In this document: piece by piece, positions 36,201 to 44,542 of the stretch
Layout: every line of letters begins with the position of its first letter
How positions within the stretch are numbered: the first letter of the stretch is position 1
Origin: Candidatus Melainabacteria bacterium
Lineage (GTDB): Bacteria; Cyanobacteriota; Vampirovibrionia; Obscuribacterales; Obscuribacteraceae
Direction of reading: 5' to 3'
Length of the DNA stretch: 64,000 nt
Assembly (NCBI GenBank): GCA_003151275.1
Contig: PLXC01000074.1
Span: forward strand, 56,134-120,133
Notes under the pieces: generated by a model
The model's database searches: none
What the model was told of the DNA's origin: nothing
Seen by the model: the letters and a program-made list of their open reading frames with translations, nothing else
Position numbers and translations under genes: made by a program

Positions 36201-36398
36201 AAGTAAAGTTGTTACCGCTGATTCAACGACTTGTGCGCTCGCCCCGATGTAGTTCGAAGCGACGCTGACTCGTGGTGGAGAGATATCTGGATATTGCGCA
36301 AGTGGAAGTGAGGGAAGGCTAACTAGCCCAGCCAAAACAATGATCAGCGCGCATACCGTGGCGAAGATCGGACGCTTGATAAAGAAGTCTACAAACAT
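33291..36398 (-). CDS. RND multidrug efflux inner-membrane transporter (HAE1/AcrB-like)
   Basis: 1035 residues with the two-fold RND layout: membrane segment 1 at the N-terminus (KRPIFATVCALIIVLAGLVS), large periplasmic loops at about 40-330 and 560-870, and eleven further membrane helices. The helix-4 acid pair is present in TGLVVDDAIVVIENISR, and typical ends include AILIVEFANQLR and MTTFAFIMGILPLVFAEGAG. It would pump hydrophobic compounds from the periplasm, driven by protons. It lies 9 bp after the adaptor gene, so both form one operon. No outer-membrane TolC-type gene is in the window. Confidence 0.96.
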   Translation of the reverse strand: MFVDFFIKRPIFATVCALIIVLAGLVSLPSLPLAQYPDISPPRVSVASNYIGASAQVVESAVTTLLEQQINGATGVKYITSTSGNDGSSSINVTFDLERDVDLAAVDVQSRVNAVQGRLPDEVKRTGVSVNKVSNSFLLAIGIGSPDGRYTTQFLSNYADVYLKDALKRVKGVGDVIIFGERKYSMRLWLDPNRLAQQDLTPADVTKAVAEQNVQVAAGQIGQQPAPANQMYQMSVKTQGRLRTAVEFENLIIKTGEDGSLIRLKDVGRAELGAEDYQTVVRYRGRDALGIGIFQRPGSNAMEVVKGVREEITRLSKRFPPGIAYDYAFDTTLAVTESIKEVMKTLAIAIVLVVIVIFVFLQNWRTTIIPAVTIPVSLIGTLACMKLLGFSVNTLTLFGITLATGLVVDDAIVVIENISRFIHEKQMKPSEAASAGMAEVTGAVIAISLVLIAVFIPVAYFPGTTGQLYKQFALTIACAVAISTFNALTLTPALCAIWLSEKEEKHNFFFNLINAAIDLLRKGYAASLAMVLRFSPVVIILFIGSLFATYWLFQKVPTGFIPNEDSGYFITIVQAPEGVSLNYTIDVLKQIEKIEDKDPQIQSSFGVAGFGFNGNKPNNALIFSNLKPWTERKGKGQDLDSIIDRLRAPLSQISDATVIPFNPPAIQGLGNFGGFVFELQDVDGSDINLLSTVTNKLSRAANQSPALKGVFSTFSANSPQLVIGILRDKTKALGIMLNDVFTTLQIFLGSAYVNDIDIGTRIYRVYVQADQLFRSNPNNINQFYVRSGKNQMIPLSSIVTISRTTAPQTINHYNLFRSTELNGSPAPGYSSGQGMDAMEDIAKKVLPEGMKYEWSGISLEEVEAGSKAFIIFALGIVFVFLVLCAQYESFSDPIIILLAVPSAMLGALLAQWLRGLQNDIFCQIGLVMLVGLVSKNAILIVEFANQLRHQGASPIEAVTRAASIRLRPILMTTFAFIMGILPLVFAEGAGAASRHSLGTAVCGGMLLSSIVSLYIVPVIYVAVESVVGHKRLKVD

Positions 36399-36407
36399 GT
36401 GTTCCTA

Positions 36408-37628
36408 TCAAGATTGTGGACTGATCGCCGCGCCATCTGTTAAATTCTGCACGCCTGAAGTAACAATGGTATCGCCTGCGGAGACACCAGAAATTACTTT
36501 GAAAGTGCTGCCGATGATATCACCGAGCATTACCGGCTTTTGTTTAGCGACAAGCTTATTTCCCGGTCCTTTCTCGGCCACGAAAATGAAGTCTTGTCCA
36601 CTCACTCTTGAAACCGCGTTTGTAGGAACAGTGAGCCCAGATTGCTTGCTCCAAATTACCCGCGCTGTAACGTATTGCCCTGAGCGGAATGCTTTATTCT
36701 CGTTTTCAATTTTTGTTTTTACCAACACAGACTGGTTGTCATTACTAACTTCGGGCGAGATGAAAAATATTTTTCCCAATCCGATTCGTTTACCTTCACC
36801 GTTGAGGATTTGTACTGGAGTGCCAATTTTCAGCTTCGGTGCTTGGACGGTCGGAACTGACAAATAGAGCTCAAGGGGGCGGCTTTGATCGATAGTCATT
36901 AAGGCTGTAGCTGTGGTAACGTATTGCCCCTCTTTAACTGGAATGTCCCCGATCACTCCAGAAAATGGCGCAGATACAGTGAAGTATTTGAGTTGCGCTT
37001 GTTGCTCTTTCATGCTGGCGCTTGCCTGATTTACCAGCTTTTCAGATTTGCCGACAACGGCCCTCTGCGCTTGCACCTGCGCTTCCACAGCTTGCAAGTC
37101 ACCCTCGCCTACTTTTAGTTGGTTTTCCCATTGGTCTACTTGTTCCTGCGACACCGCACCCTGAGTGCACAAGGTTTGATATCGATCATGCTGCTGTTGC
37201 GCGTACTTAACGTTTGCCAGTTTGGAGAGGCGCGTCGCTTGTAATGACTTTAATGTTTCCAGAGCGTTCTTTTGTTCGGCCCGAGTGGAATCAATCGCCG
37301 CCGAGAAACTGCTGACACTGGCTTGTTGCTTCGATCGATCCAGCTCCATCAAGGGTGCGCGGGCAGCGACCGAGTCGCCATTGCGCACATAAATCTTGGT
37401 TACTTGTCCCGCAACTTGCGGCTGAAGGGCAACAGACTGCCGAGACTTCAAGACACCAACAAAAGTAGAGGCATCCTCAACTGTCTGCGCCTGCAACTGC
37501 ATCACTTTCACAGGCATGGGCGGAGGAGCCTGCACACTCGATGGGCGTGCAGAATTGCAAGCTTGAAGAAAAGCACTAATGACTAAAACTAGCGCCAACC
37601 CAAATAGGTTAACTAGGATTCCACGCAC
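36408..37628 (-). CDS. RND efflux periplasmic adaptor, lipoprotein
   Basis: 406 residues from GTG 37628. A lipobox LQAC (Cys near 24) predicts a lipid anchor. The adaptor layout follows: lipoyl-like half (VALQPQVAGQVTKIYVRNGD), a long coiled-coil hairpin at about 110-215 rich in Gln/Ala/Lys, the second lipoyl half (VSAPFSGVIGDIPVKEGQYV), then beta-barrel and membrane-proximal domains. It links the RND pump to an outer-membrane channel. First gene of the two-gene operon. Confidence 0.94.
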   Translation of the reverse strand: MRGILVNLFGLALVLVISAFLQACNSARPSSVQAPPPMPVKVMQLQAQTVEDASTFVGVLKSRQSVALQPQVAGQVTKIYVRNGDSVAARAPLMELDRSKQQASVSSFSAAIDSTRAEQKNALETLKSLQATRLSKLANVKYAQQQHDRYQTLCTQGAVSQEQVDQWENQLKVGEGDLQAVEAQVQAQRAVVGKSEKLVNQASASMKEQQAQLKYFTVSAPFSGVIGDIPVKEGQYVTTATALMTIDQSRPLELYLSVPTVQAPKLKIGTPVQILNGEGKRIGLGKIFFISPEVSNDNQSVLVKTKIENENKAFRSGQYVTARVIWSKQSGLTVPTNAVSRVSGQDFIFVAEKGPGNKLVAKQKPVMLGDIIGSTFKVISGVSAGDTIVTSGVQNLTDGAAISPQS

Positions 37629-37816
37629 AAGGCACCCTGTTGCATCCGCCGACTGTAAGTATAAGTCATTGTCGCCTTCTTCAGGCTGTCGACAGGGCGC
37701 ACGTTAAGCAGTGGCTAGATATATTGCTGCCAAGCAGTTTACCAGAAGCGCTTTATTGCAGCGTTTTACGCAAGGTTCCTTGTTGGGAACTTTCTGCTCA
37801 GCGGTAGAATATAAAT

Positions 37817-38674
37817 ATGGAAAAAAGCAGTGGTCAACCAGCCATCGGCGCTCACGTTAGCGGTGGCATGAAAAACGCCGTCAAAAAGGCAGTTGATATT
37901 GGTGCGGAATCAATTCAGATATTTTTAGGATCCCCACAGATGTGGAGGGAGCCTAATCCCTCGGCGGCAGATCTGGAATTGTTTACCTCAGCTGTAGAAA
38001 CAAATTCGCTCGGACCGGTATTTGTGCATGGAAACTACCTTGTGAATTTGGCTTCGGAGTCGCCCGAAAATTTCTCGAAATCCATTAGCAACTTGGGATT
38101 GGCATTGCGCTTGTCCGACAGATTAGGGGCGCAAGGACTTATATTTCATCCCGGATCGGCTGGGAAAGCGTCTTATGAGGAAGCTCTGCTCAGAGTTTTG
38201 AAGGCACTAGATATGGTGCTAGATGACTATGATGGAAAGTGTAGGTTGCTGCTTGAGGTGTGCGCTGGGCAGGGGCAGACAATTGGCGATCGTTTTGTCG
38301 AATTCGCAGACATACTAAAGGCGATGAAATTCGACAAGCATCTCGGTGTCTGTTGGGACACCTGCCATATGTTCAACGCTGGATACGATATCTCCAGCAA
38401 AAAGGGACTGGCCGCAACTGTTGATGAGTTCGGCGAATTAATCGGTTTTGATTGGCTTTTCGCCGTGCATGCCAACGATTCCAAGACTCCTCTTGGCGCT
38501 CGCAGAGACAGGCATGAAAATATTGGCAAAGGATACATTGGCGAAGCTGCGTTCCGCCGTATGCTTCACCATCCGCTGCTGCGTCCCTTGCCTTGGATTC
38601 TTGAAGTGCCTGGCGTTGACAAAAAAGGTCCGGACAAATTGAACATAGAACTTATGCGAAGTCTTGCAAATTAG
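37817..38674 (+). CDS. nfo: endonuclease IV (AP endonuclease)
   Basis: 285 residues, TIM-barrel metalloenzyme that cuts DNA 5' of abasic sites in base-excision repair. Metal-ligand stretches: IGAHVSGGMKNAV, LIFHPGSAGK, LLLEVCAGQG, CWDTCHMFNAGYDI and HANDSKTPLGARRDRHENIG. All three-zinc ligands seem present. Cytoplasmic. ATG at 37817 without a clear ribosome site. The Nudix gene begins at the 3' end (an in-frame TTG at 38664 would overlap), so both may share a transcript. Confidence 0.95.
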   Translation: MEKSSGQPAIGAHVSGGMKNAVKKAVDIGAESIQIFLGSPQMWREPNPSAADLELFTSAVETNSLGPVFVHGNYLVNLASESPENFSKSISNLGLALRLSDRLGAQGLIFHPGSAGKASYEEALLRVLKALDMVLDDYDGKCRLLLEVCAGQGQTIGDRFVEFADILKAMKFDKHLGVCWDTCHMFNAGYDISSKKGLAATVDEFGELIGFDWLFAVHANDSKTPLGARRDRHENIGKGYIGEAAFRRMLHHPLLRPLPWILEVPGVDKKGPDKLNIELMRSLAN

Positions 38675-38729
38675 TGTAATCGAGCTTGGTTCTAATATAC
38701 TTGTGAATCACATGCAAGGTAGCCAAAAA

Positions 38730-39284
38730 ATGACTCAAACAAGTCCGTGGAAGACACAAGGAACGCGTCTAGTCTATGAAAATCCATGGATCATAGTTCG
38801 CGAAGACGAAGTGGTGCGTCCGGATGGCAAGCCAGGAATATATGGCGTTGTTCATTTTAAGAACAGAGCGATCGGCATTTTAGCAATCGATGACAAAGAC
38901 AGAATCCATTTAGTCGGGCAATATCGCTACGCTGCGGAAGTTTTTTCATGGGAAATACCAGAAGGCGGTTGCCCCGAGTTTGAAGATCCTTTAGACGCGG
39001 CGAAGCGGGAGCTTGGTGAGGAGACAGGGCTTGTGGCATCCGAGTGGACAAGACTTGGGCGATCGCATCTCTCCAATTCCGTCAGCGATGAAGAGGCTAT
39101 ATTCTATTTGGCAAAAGGCTTGAAACATGGTTCCCCTTCACCCGAGGGAACTGAGCAATTGACCTACAAGCTCGTTCATTTTAGCGAGGCACTAGATATG
39201 GTGATGCGCGGAGAAATTACCGACGCATTGAGCGTGTTGGCTATTTCTCACTATGCAATTTTGCGTGCCACCAAATCGATTTGA
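38730..39284 (+). CDS. Nudix hydrolase, ADP-ribose pyrophosphatase-like
   Basis: 184 residues from the ATG at 38730, with AAGG upstream. The Nudix box is present: GGCPEFEDPLDAAKRELGEE then TG (about residues 77-98). The N-terminal strand WIIVREDEVVRPDGKPGIYG and a dimer-type C-terminus fit NudF-type ADP-sugar hydrolases, which remove reactive ADP-ribose. Cytoplasmic. It lies 55 bp after nfo on the same strand. The exact substrate is inferred. Confidence 0.88.
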   Translation: MTQTSPWKTQGTRLVYENPWIIVREDEVVRPDGKPGIYGVVHFKNRAIGILAIDDKDRIHLVGQYRYAAEVFSWEIPEGGCPEFEDPLDAAKRELGEETGLVASEWTRLGRSHLSNSVSDEEAIFYLAKGLKHGSPSPEGTEQLTYKLVHFSEALDMVMRGEITDALSVLAISHYAILRATKSI

Positions 39285-39585
39285 AGTTGGACGGGCCCTG
39301 CTTGTCAAGCACTTCTTCTCCTCCATTTTCTTTTAAAAATTGCATTAAATATGAACTCCTGACAAGTTCGTCCGGCCTTGCATTAATCCGGAAAGCCCAT
39401 CCTGAGTGGACTTCATGCAAGGTAAAGGGAGAAACATCAATCTTGCTTTAAGCATCTCTCTTGCGTCGGATTAATTTGATTTCTGGGTAAAACCTGAACA
39501 AGAAGATCAGTCGAGCAGCTTTTTGCATCGGATATCTTCGGATAAATCACCAAACATATTTCGTTGCCATTTGGAGTAGTTCAAG
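39285..39585. other. gap with a long pairing element
   Basis: 301 bp without a gene. CCTTGCAT (39376-39383) pairs exactly with ATGCAAGG (39415-39422), closing a 47-nt element whose inner part also has short pairs (GTCC/GGAC-like). It lies about 165 bp before ATG 39586, where a 5' leader of that gene would be. No riboswitch class matched by eye. Confidence 0.4.
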
Positions 39586-40509
39586 ATGCATCCAAAGCTT
39601 GCTTTAGCTTGCCTATGCGTATTTTCGTGTCTTAACACGATGACGTCTGCGCTTGCTCAAACAGCCACTACGACTAGTGTCAACAAAATTGCGGGTTTGG
39701 AAGTGAGAATTTTTGCTCATCCATACAGTTCGGAAAAGCTACCACAGAGAGTGGCACGTCTCGAGCGCTTTGTTTACGGCCAGGAAGACTCAAGTTCGCT
39801 TGATGAGCGGATCAATCGATTAACAAGCCACCTTAGCTCGTCGGCCAATTCTGTTTGCAGCGCTGAAATGCCGATGGTGCAAAAACCTGTTCCACAACCA
39901 AATGCTGCGCACACAGTAACAAAGTATCCGCGTGTAACTGAACTGGAGCGGCAAATTCTTGAGCGTAGTTTCGAAAGCGATCAGATCACCACACGTTTGT
40001 CGCGGCTTGAATCTAAGGTCTTTGGCGGCGTCTGCTCCCAAGTTGACCTGGCTGCCCGTGTTGACCGGCTTGCCGACTATGCGTACGTCACCCCACAAGT
40101 AGAAGAGCTTGAGCGAGCGGAGTTGTGCCGAGTTAGTAATCTGCGCAATACCAACTATCCGATCAATGTTAACAATGTAAGCAATGTTAGCTATCCGCAC
40201 ATTTTTCGCAATCCGAGCAGTGTCGGAAATCTGCGGAACGTTACCAGTCCGCAGAACATCAGCAATCTGCAATATGTCTCAGCGCGACCAAAGCAAGTCT
40301 TTATTAGCATCGTCGACGAAATCGAGTCGCTCGAAACTATGGCGTTTGGAAAAATTTCAGCCAGCAAGCCGCTAGCGCAAAGAGTGTACGCTTTAGAAGT
40401 TTCCTTTTGTGGAGCACCACAAAGCGATAACGAGAAGAATTTGACAGCTAGAGTAGCTCTACTCCTATCCAAAGTAAACAGCGCGTCGCCAGGTCGTTTG
40501 GGTGTTTGA
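39586..40509 (+). CDS. secreted protein with repeated LE-x-R-x-FG motifs
   Basis: 307 residues. Signal peptide at 1-25 (MHPKLALACLCVFSCLNTMT, cut near ALAQ). The mature part has about four units of a motif with a Leu-Glu pair, a Tyr/Phe-Gly and RLxRLE: LEVRIFAHPYSSEKLPQRV, LERQILERSFESDQITTRLS, LSRLESKVFGGVCSQVDLAA and LETMAFGKISASKPLAQRVY. A low-complexity Asn/Ser/Val stretch (NVNNVSNVSYPHIF) interrupts them near 195-235. This motif type is found in proteins of Cyanobacteria-related lineages; no function is known to me. Alone in its region. Confidence 0.75.
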   Translation: MHPKLALACLCVFSCLNTMTSALAQTATTTSVNKIAGLEVRIFAHPYSSEKLPQRVARLERFVYGQEDSSSLDERINRLTSHLSSSANSVCSAEMPMVQKPVPQPNAAHTVTKYPRVTELERQILERSFESDQITTRLSRLESKVFGGVCSQVDLAARVDRLADYAYVTPQVEELERAELCRVSNLRNTNYPINVNNVSNVSYPHIFRNPSSVGNLRNVTSPQNISNLQYVSARPKQVFISIVDEIESLETMAFGKISASKPLAQRVYALEVSFCGAPQSDNEKNLTARVALLLSKVNSASPGRLGV

Positions 40510-40689
40510 TATCGTCCTTGGGTTGCCTTATATCCACAGTGTCTAAAGGATACCGGGGGATACCTCAACTGCTGGATTCTATTTGAACAGCCATATATGT
40601 AATATGGATTTAGAGAGTTTCTCTTTTTCTCTAGGGCGCGGACAACCCTGTCCATTTAATCGCTTTTTGGACGCAACTTGGACGGCGAC

Positions 40690-41103
40690 ATGAGTTTGAA
40701 TATATTATCGGTATTTGATTCTGACGAGGCCATCGATTGGCTCTCTACTGCTCTTGCAGGGCATCAGCTGACAAAAGTGAAAACGATAATGGCAGCTATG
40801 CAAGTGCTTCAAAAAGACAAGATTGATGTGACTCTGATTCAGTTGCATTTGCATAACGAATCTCTCTTCGACTTACTGCGGTCGATTCGTCGAAACGACT
40901 ATTATCGGGAAATGAGCTTCATTTGCTGCGCCACCTCTCATAGCGCTCACCAATCGCAAATCGAATCAGAACAATTTTTGGAAAAGTCATGTATCCTTCT
41001 GGGCGCAACTAAGTTTCTGCCAATGGCTGATTTTTACTCGGATAATTTAGAGCAAGAAATACTGAAGACGCTAACAAGCTCGGGCTCTCGAAGTGGAACC
41101 TGA
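40690..41103 (+). CDS. degenerate receiver-like protein
   Basis: 137 residues from ATG 40690 (GGACGG upstream). Length and secondary structure pattern resemble a response-regulator receiver domain (LNILSVFDSDEAIDWLSTAL, then IDVTLIQLHLHNESLFDLLR, then YREMSFICCAT). The usual phospho-acceptor Asp position reads Gln (LIQLHL), and the acidic N-terminal pair is partial, so it is probably not phosphorylated. It stops at a TGA that is followed in the same frame by another TGA and then by a real receiver end (see next). Confidence 0.6.
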   Translation: MSLNILSVFDSDEAIDWLSTALAGHQLTKVKTIMAAMQVLQKDKIDVTLIQLHLHNESLFDLLRSIRRNDYYREMSFICCATSHSAHQSQIESEQFLEKSCILLGATKFLPMADFYSDNLEQEILKTLTSSGSRSGT

Positions 41104-41244
41104 TGAGCATCGACTGAGGATAGGGCGCTCTGTCTCGCTGCGGGAATGGATGATTATATAAGTAAGCCCTATGAGTTGGAAGCGTTTAAGAAACTGATCA
41201 ATGAACATCTTGAACAGTCTCATGGATTTAGGGATCAAAATTAA
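41104..41244 (+). pseudogene. remnant of a receiver-domain C-terminus
   Basis: Directly in frame after TGA TGA lies a stretch encoding EDRALCLAAGMDDYISKP-Y and then ELEAFKKLINEHLEQ, which is the end of a receiver domain as seen in hybrid kinases, including the Lys in SKP. It has no start and no N-terminal half. It is a gene fragment rather than a gene, perhaps left after loss of a hybrid regulator. Confidence 0.6.
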
Positions 41245-41314
41245 AATGATTCTGTTCAATCTGAGCGCTCTCAACATCCATAACTTTGGAGCGCACTCGG
41301 AAGAATTCAATCCA

Positions 41315-41923
41315 ATGATGAAACGAAAAACAAAAGCTGCATTGTTTGCATCGATACTTCTTCTCTCCCTCACTCCCGTCCTTGCTCAGACCGTTAACCT
41401 GATTCGTGTGCCACTGATTCGGCAGTCCACTGACTATACGTGTGGCGTCGCAGCGCTTCAGGCACTCCTCGCTTACTACGGGCAGGATGTGCGTGAGGAC
41501 CTGCTGTCCAAAGCATTACATGCACAACATAAATCAGGAACGCGCTACAAGAACATCGCAAATTATGCTCAACAACATGGTCTATCAGTAAAAATATGGA
41601 AAGAGATGAGCGTCGATGAATTGAGGCAATCTCTAAAAGCTGGACATCCGGTTCTTTGTCTAATCCAGGCATGGCCAGACAAGAAGACAGATTTCGCCTT
41701 GGATTGGGATGATGGACATTATGTGGTTGCAGTCGGCTTTGATGATCAAAAATTTGTTTTCATGGATCCATCGACAGCCGGACACTACACATACATTCCG
41801 GTTGAAGAATTCTTTCAACGTTGGCATGATCTCGATGGAAAGGAAAAGTTAAATCACTTTGGCATGTCTATCTGGAAAGAAGGCGGTAGCTATGATCCCG
41901 ATAAATTGGAGCGGCTCAATTGA
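41315..41923 (+). CDS. secreted C39-like cysteine peptidase
   Basis: 202 residues from the ATG at 41315. An earlier in-frame start at 41201 would add 38 residues overlapping the receiver remnant and is less likely. Signal peptide at about 1-25 (MKRKTKAALFASILLLSLTP). The papain-like C39 domain has catalytic Cys in STDYTCGVAALQALLAYYG, His in DDGHYVVAVGFDD and Asp in FMDPSTAGHY. It has no ABC transporter part, so unlike the bacteriocin-exporter peptidase it acts alone in the periplasm. No RiPP gene is next to it, but one lies 13 kb downstream. Confidence 0.85.
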   Translation: MMKRKTKAALFASILLLSLTPVLAQTVNLIRVPLIRQSTDYTCGVAALQALLAYYGQDVREDLLSKALHAQHKSGTRYKNIANYAQQHGLSVKIWKEMSVDELRQSLKAGHPVLCLIQAWPDKKTDFALDWDDGHYVVAVGFDDQKFVFMDPSTAGHYTYIPVEEFFQRWHDLDGKEKLNHFGMSIWKEGGSYDPDKLERLN

Positions 41924-42006
41924 GGCTCCATGATTCATAACTTGGAACAATAATTTTTGTGGAGCGGTCTTGTCTCCTGTTACGCTCAAGGACGTGGATA
42001 AACACA

Positions 42007-42213
42007 ATGTATAGCCAAGGTGTTACAGAGTTAGGACGATGGGTTGTGAGAGGCAGTGCTGGTGAAGTTGTTAAACGCTTCAATACTCAAACACAGGCGA
42101 TTGATTTCGCAAATCGCGCTCAGAAAGCCGAAAAGATTATTGTGCTGATCGACGTGCATCGCACCGAAATCCAGCTTATCCAACATGCAGTCAGAGAAGA
42201 GATAGCTTCTTAG
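42007..42213 (+). CDS. DUF2188-like small protein, 68 residues
   Basis: Started at the ATG at 42007. The pattern WVVRGSAGEVVKRFNTQTQA, then FANRAQKAEKIIVLIDVH, resembles the small alpha/beta DUF2188 fold (W.V...G......F..K..A). No signal peptide. Its stop overlaps the stop region of the convergent gene by 4 bp. Confidence 0.6.
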   Translation: MYSQGVTELGRWVVRGSAGEVVKRFNTQTQAIDFANRAQKAEKIIVLIDVHRTEIQLIQHAVREEIAS

Positions 42214-42551
42214 TTATGTTCGTTGACCTTGCGGAAAATATCGTTGGGAAAAAGTGCATCCATAACTTCCAAACATGCTTGTTGGCGTGAAGTCAAAGAT
42301 TCTTCCGTTCCAGCCACAGCAATTCTCAGTTGCACTTCTTCATCCAGCTCGTTCCATTCGGCGAGTAAGTCATACGTTTTTTCCTCCCCAGTTGCCGGCT
42401 TGCTAGCTTGCAACTTTGAGAGCTGATATTGCATTTTCAAATTTTTCCAATCGCACCGATTAATAGTGGAGAGCAACTCATCCACCAAATCGTCAGTGTC
42501 TACGAGAAAATTGCGTGTTACGGCTGCAACTGAGTTAGTGTTTTCTGACAT
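42210..42551 (-). CDS. orphan helical protein, 113 residues
   Basis: Start chosen at the ATG at 42551 (MSENTNSVAA...), as the longer form adds 30 basic residues without a site. The protein is predicted helical and acidic (TYDLLAEWNELDEEVQLRIA) with a Leu-rich middle. No Cys, signal peptide or known motif. Convergent with the previous gene. Confidence 0.6.
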   Translation of the reverse strand: MSENTNSVAAVTRNFLVDTDDLVDELLSTINRCDWKNLKMQYQLSKLQASKPATGEEKTYDLLAEWNELDEEVQLRIAVAGTEESLTSRQQACLEVMDALFPNDIFRKVNEHN

Positions 42552-42690
42552 TTCGCTGTGCCTGATCGGATTCCTACAATATGCTACCAGATGAGAACCT
42601 CGCACTCTTGATGCTTGCAAAGCGGTGCTCCTTGGCGCCAAGCGCGTATACTTGAGCTGTCAGCATGAAGACAGGCAAAGAGGAACTCTA

Positions 42691-43515
42691 ATGAGATCTA
42701 AGTCCATAATCGGTTTAATGGCCGTGTGCAGCTTGGTATCAGCTTGTACGGTGATCGAACCGGGGCAAAGAGCCGTTAAGGTTAGCCTCGGCAAAATGGA
42801 TCCGAACCTTCTTACCCCGGGCATGCAAACTTATTTTCCGCTCACGGATTCGATTGTTCCTTACTCTGTCAAGCAAGAAAATGCGACCGGGCAATGTGAA
42901 CCACTGACTGCTGATCAACAACCAATTAGCATCAACTTTAACGTTCTCTATCGCATTCCTGAAGGTCAAGTCCTAACACTTTATGAAAAGTACGCCGGTA
43001 ATCCATACGAACGATTGGTGGCGCCTCAAATTCAAGAAGCTTTCCGCCAGGTGGTTTCCGGCTACAAAGCTGATAGTGCCACCAAAAACGTCAACGTCAT
43101 CAAAAACCTGGTGTTGGTGATGGTGCGCGACAATGTAAAGGGACTTGTGGAAGTTGTAGATATTCCCATCACCCATGTCGGCTTGCCTGAAGTGTTGCAA
43201 CAAGCGATTGCTCAGAAGCAAGTTATGGAACAACAAGCCCAGCAAAAGACTTATGAGTTAGACAAAGCGCGGAAGGAAGCTGAAATCACAATTGCAAACG
43301 CTGAAGCGCAGGCCAAATCAATTCAATTGCAAAGCCTTGCCTTGCAAAAATCCCCGGCATTGATTGAATATGAGCGCGTCAAGAAATGGGACGGTCAATT
43401 GCCTACAACCATGATTCTTGGTGGAAACTCGGGTGGCGGATCTGGCTGGGGCTCTCTAATCCAGATGAGAGATTTACCGCGCGAGCAACCAGCGAAGGGC
43501 GCGAAGGGTCAATAA
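42691..43515 (+). CDS. SPFH/prohibitin-type lipoprotein
   Basis: 274 residues from the ATG at 42691 (AGAGGAA upstream). Residues 1-18 form a lipoprotein signal with lipobox VSAC. The SPFH/band 7 domain follows (VIEPGQRAVKVSLGKM, then LLTPGMQTYFPLTDSIVPY) to about 175, then a helical heptad stretch rich in Gln/Ala/Glu (QVMEQQAQQKTYELDKARKE). It ends with a Gly-rich tail. Family members build large ring-like membrane scaffolds that affect proteases such as FtsH. The lipid anchor instead of a transmembrane helix is less common. Confidence 0.88.
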   Translation: MRSKSIIGLMAVCSLVSACTVIEPGQRAVKVSLGKMDPNLLTPGMQTYFPLTDSIVPYSVKQENATGQCEPLTADQQPISINFNVLYRIPEGQVLTLYEKYAGNPYERLVAPQIQEAFRQVVSGYKADSATKNVNVIKNLVLVMVRDNVKGLVEVVDIPITHVGLPEVLQQAIAQKQVMEQQAQQKTYELDKARKEAEITIANAEAQAKSIQLQSLALQKSPALIEYERVKKWDGQLPTTMILGGNSGGGSGWGSLIQMRDLPREQPAKGAKGQ

Positions 43516-43570
43516 AGCGTCATCCTCGTATAATAGTCTTCAGATATTACTTTGACACGACGGTATTGAC

Positions 43571-44542
43571 ATGCGTTCACCTTTCATTTTGACGTTCCTA
43601 ACTGCTTTTGCGCTTGCGCAACCACTCTGTCGAGCAGACGTGCAGACTCTTGGGCAGGGCAATTACACAGCCAAGAACATGCAAGTCCAACAGTTCTCCG
43701 GCAGGATTGTCCTCGATCAAGTCGATAATTCAATGCCTCTGACGTTGAATTTCACCAACGGAAGATTTCAATGGGTGCGGGTCTTTCTCACTGACGCCGC
43801 TAACTCTAATCCAGACCCCAAGGCTCAGCCACGCGGCATGATGATTGTGAACGAGAACAGTTTCAAGCGCGCCAATCAGGTTGCTATCGATGTTACTGGC
43901 CGGATACGACGCGGGACCACAGTGCTCCTGATTCGTGGAGCCGGCATGCCAGGTTCAACATTCGGTTGGAATTTGACTACAGTTACGGGCACCAAAATTA
44001 CGCATGTTGAGCCAAGCAATGTACAAATTGGTGGCACAATTACACTGAGTGGTGGAGGCTACAATCCTGATATTAGTCAAAATATCGTTATGTTCAATGG
44101 CAGAGTAACTGAGAAAGCAAAGGTCATCGATGCCACCCCTGATAGTATCAAGGCGGAAGTGCCCGCTGCCTTGTCAGCCGGAAGCTACACAATCACCGTT
44201 ACATCTTCGGGTTCGAAGAGTAATCCAGTAAATATAAAAGTCAAAGGCGCTCCTGAGATAACAGGTTCTAGTTTGCAATGCGTCAAGTCTACTCAGCAGT
44301 TTCAAATTTATGGAAAGAATTTTTCCGAAATAGCGAGCGAAAATGAAGTTAAAATTGGCAGCGAAACTGCGCAGGTTAACTCCGCTACCCCAGAGAGTTT
44401 GACCGTAACAGTACCGATGTTTCCAGACGCTGGCGGCGGTTTATGGTTTAATCCTCCGCAGCAAAAAGACATGTCCGTCAAAGTTGGCAATGTTATGGCC
44501 AAAGGTAAGACTTCGATCTACATTGGACCATATCAATGGTAA
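43571..44542 (+). CDS. secreted protein with two IPT/TIG domains
   Basis: 323 residues. Signal peptide at 1-22 (MRSPFILTFLTAFALAQPLC). After an N-terminal beta-domain (about 25-135) two IPT/TIG immunoglobulin-like domains follow: KITHVEPSNVQIGGTITLSG to about 225, and PEITGSSLQCVKSTQQFQIY to the end. Such domains serve as stalks or for binding at the cell surface. The stop overlaps the start of the GDPD gene (44536), so both may be co-translated. Confidence 0.8.
   Translation: MRSPFILTFLTAFALAQPLCRADVQTLGQGNYTAKNMQVQQFSGRIVLDQVDNSMPLTLNFTNGRFQWVRVFLTDAANSNPDPKAQPRGMMIVNENSFKRANQVAIDVTGRIRRGTTVLLIRGAGMPGSTFGWNLTTVTGTKITHVEPSNVQIGGTITLSGGGYNPDISQNIVMFNGRVTEKAKVIDATPDSIKAEVPAALSAGSYTITVTSSGSKSNPVNIKVKGAPEITGSSLQCVKSTQQFQIYGKNFSEIASENEVKIGSETAQVNSATPESLTVTVPMFPDAGGGLWFNPPQQKDMSVKVGNVMAKGKTSIYIGPYQW

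Noticed and set aside
39376..39422. Named riboswitch class (c-di-GMP, fluoride, SAM)
   Set aside because: The conserved core bases of these classes are absent; only a pairing element is left.
41315..41923. C39 peptidase as part of the RiPP-like locus
   Set aside because: It is 13 kb away, is a secreted stand-alone peptidase, and no leader with a GG-type cut site is visible in the Cys-repeat protein.
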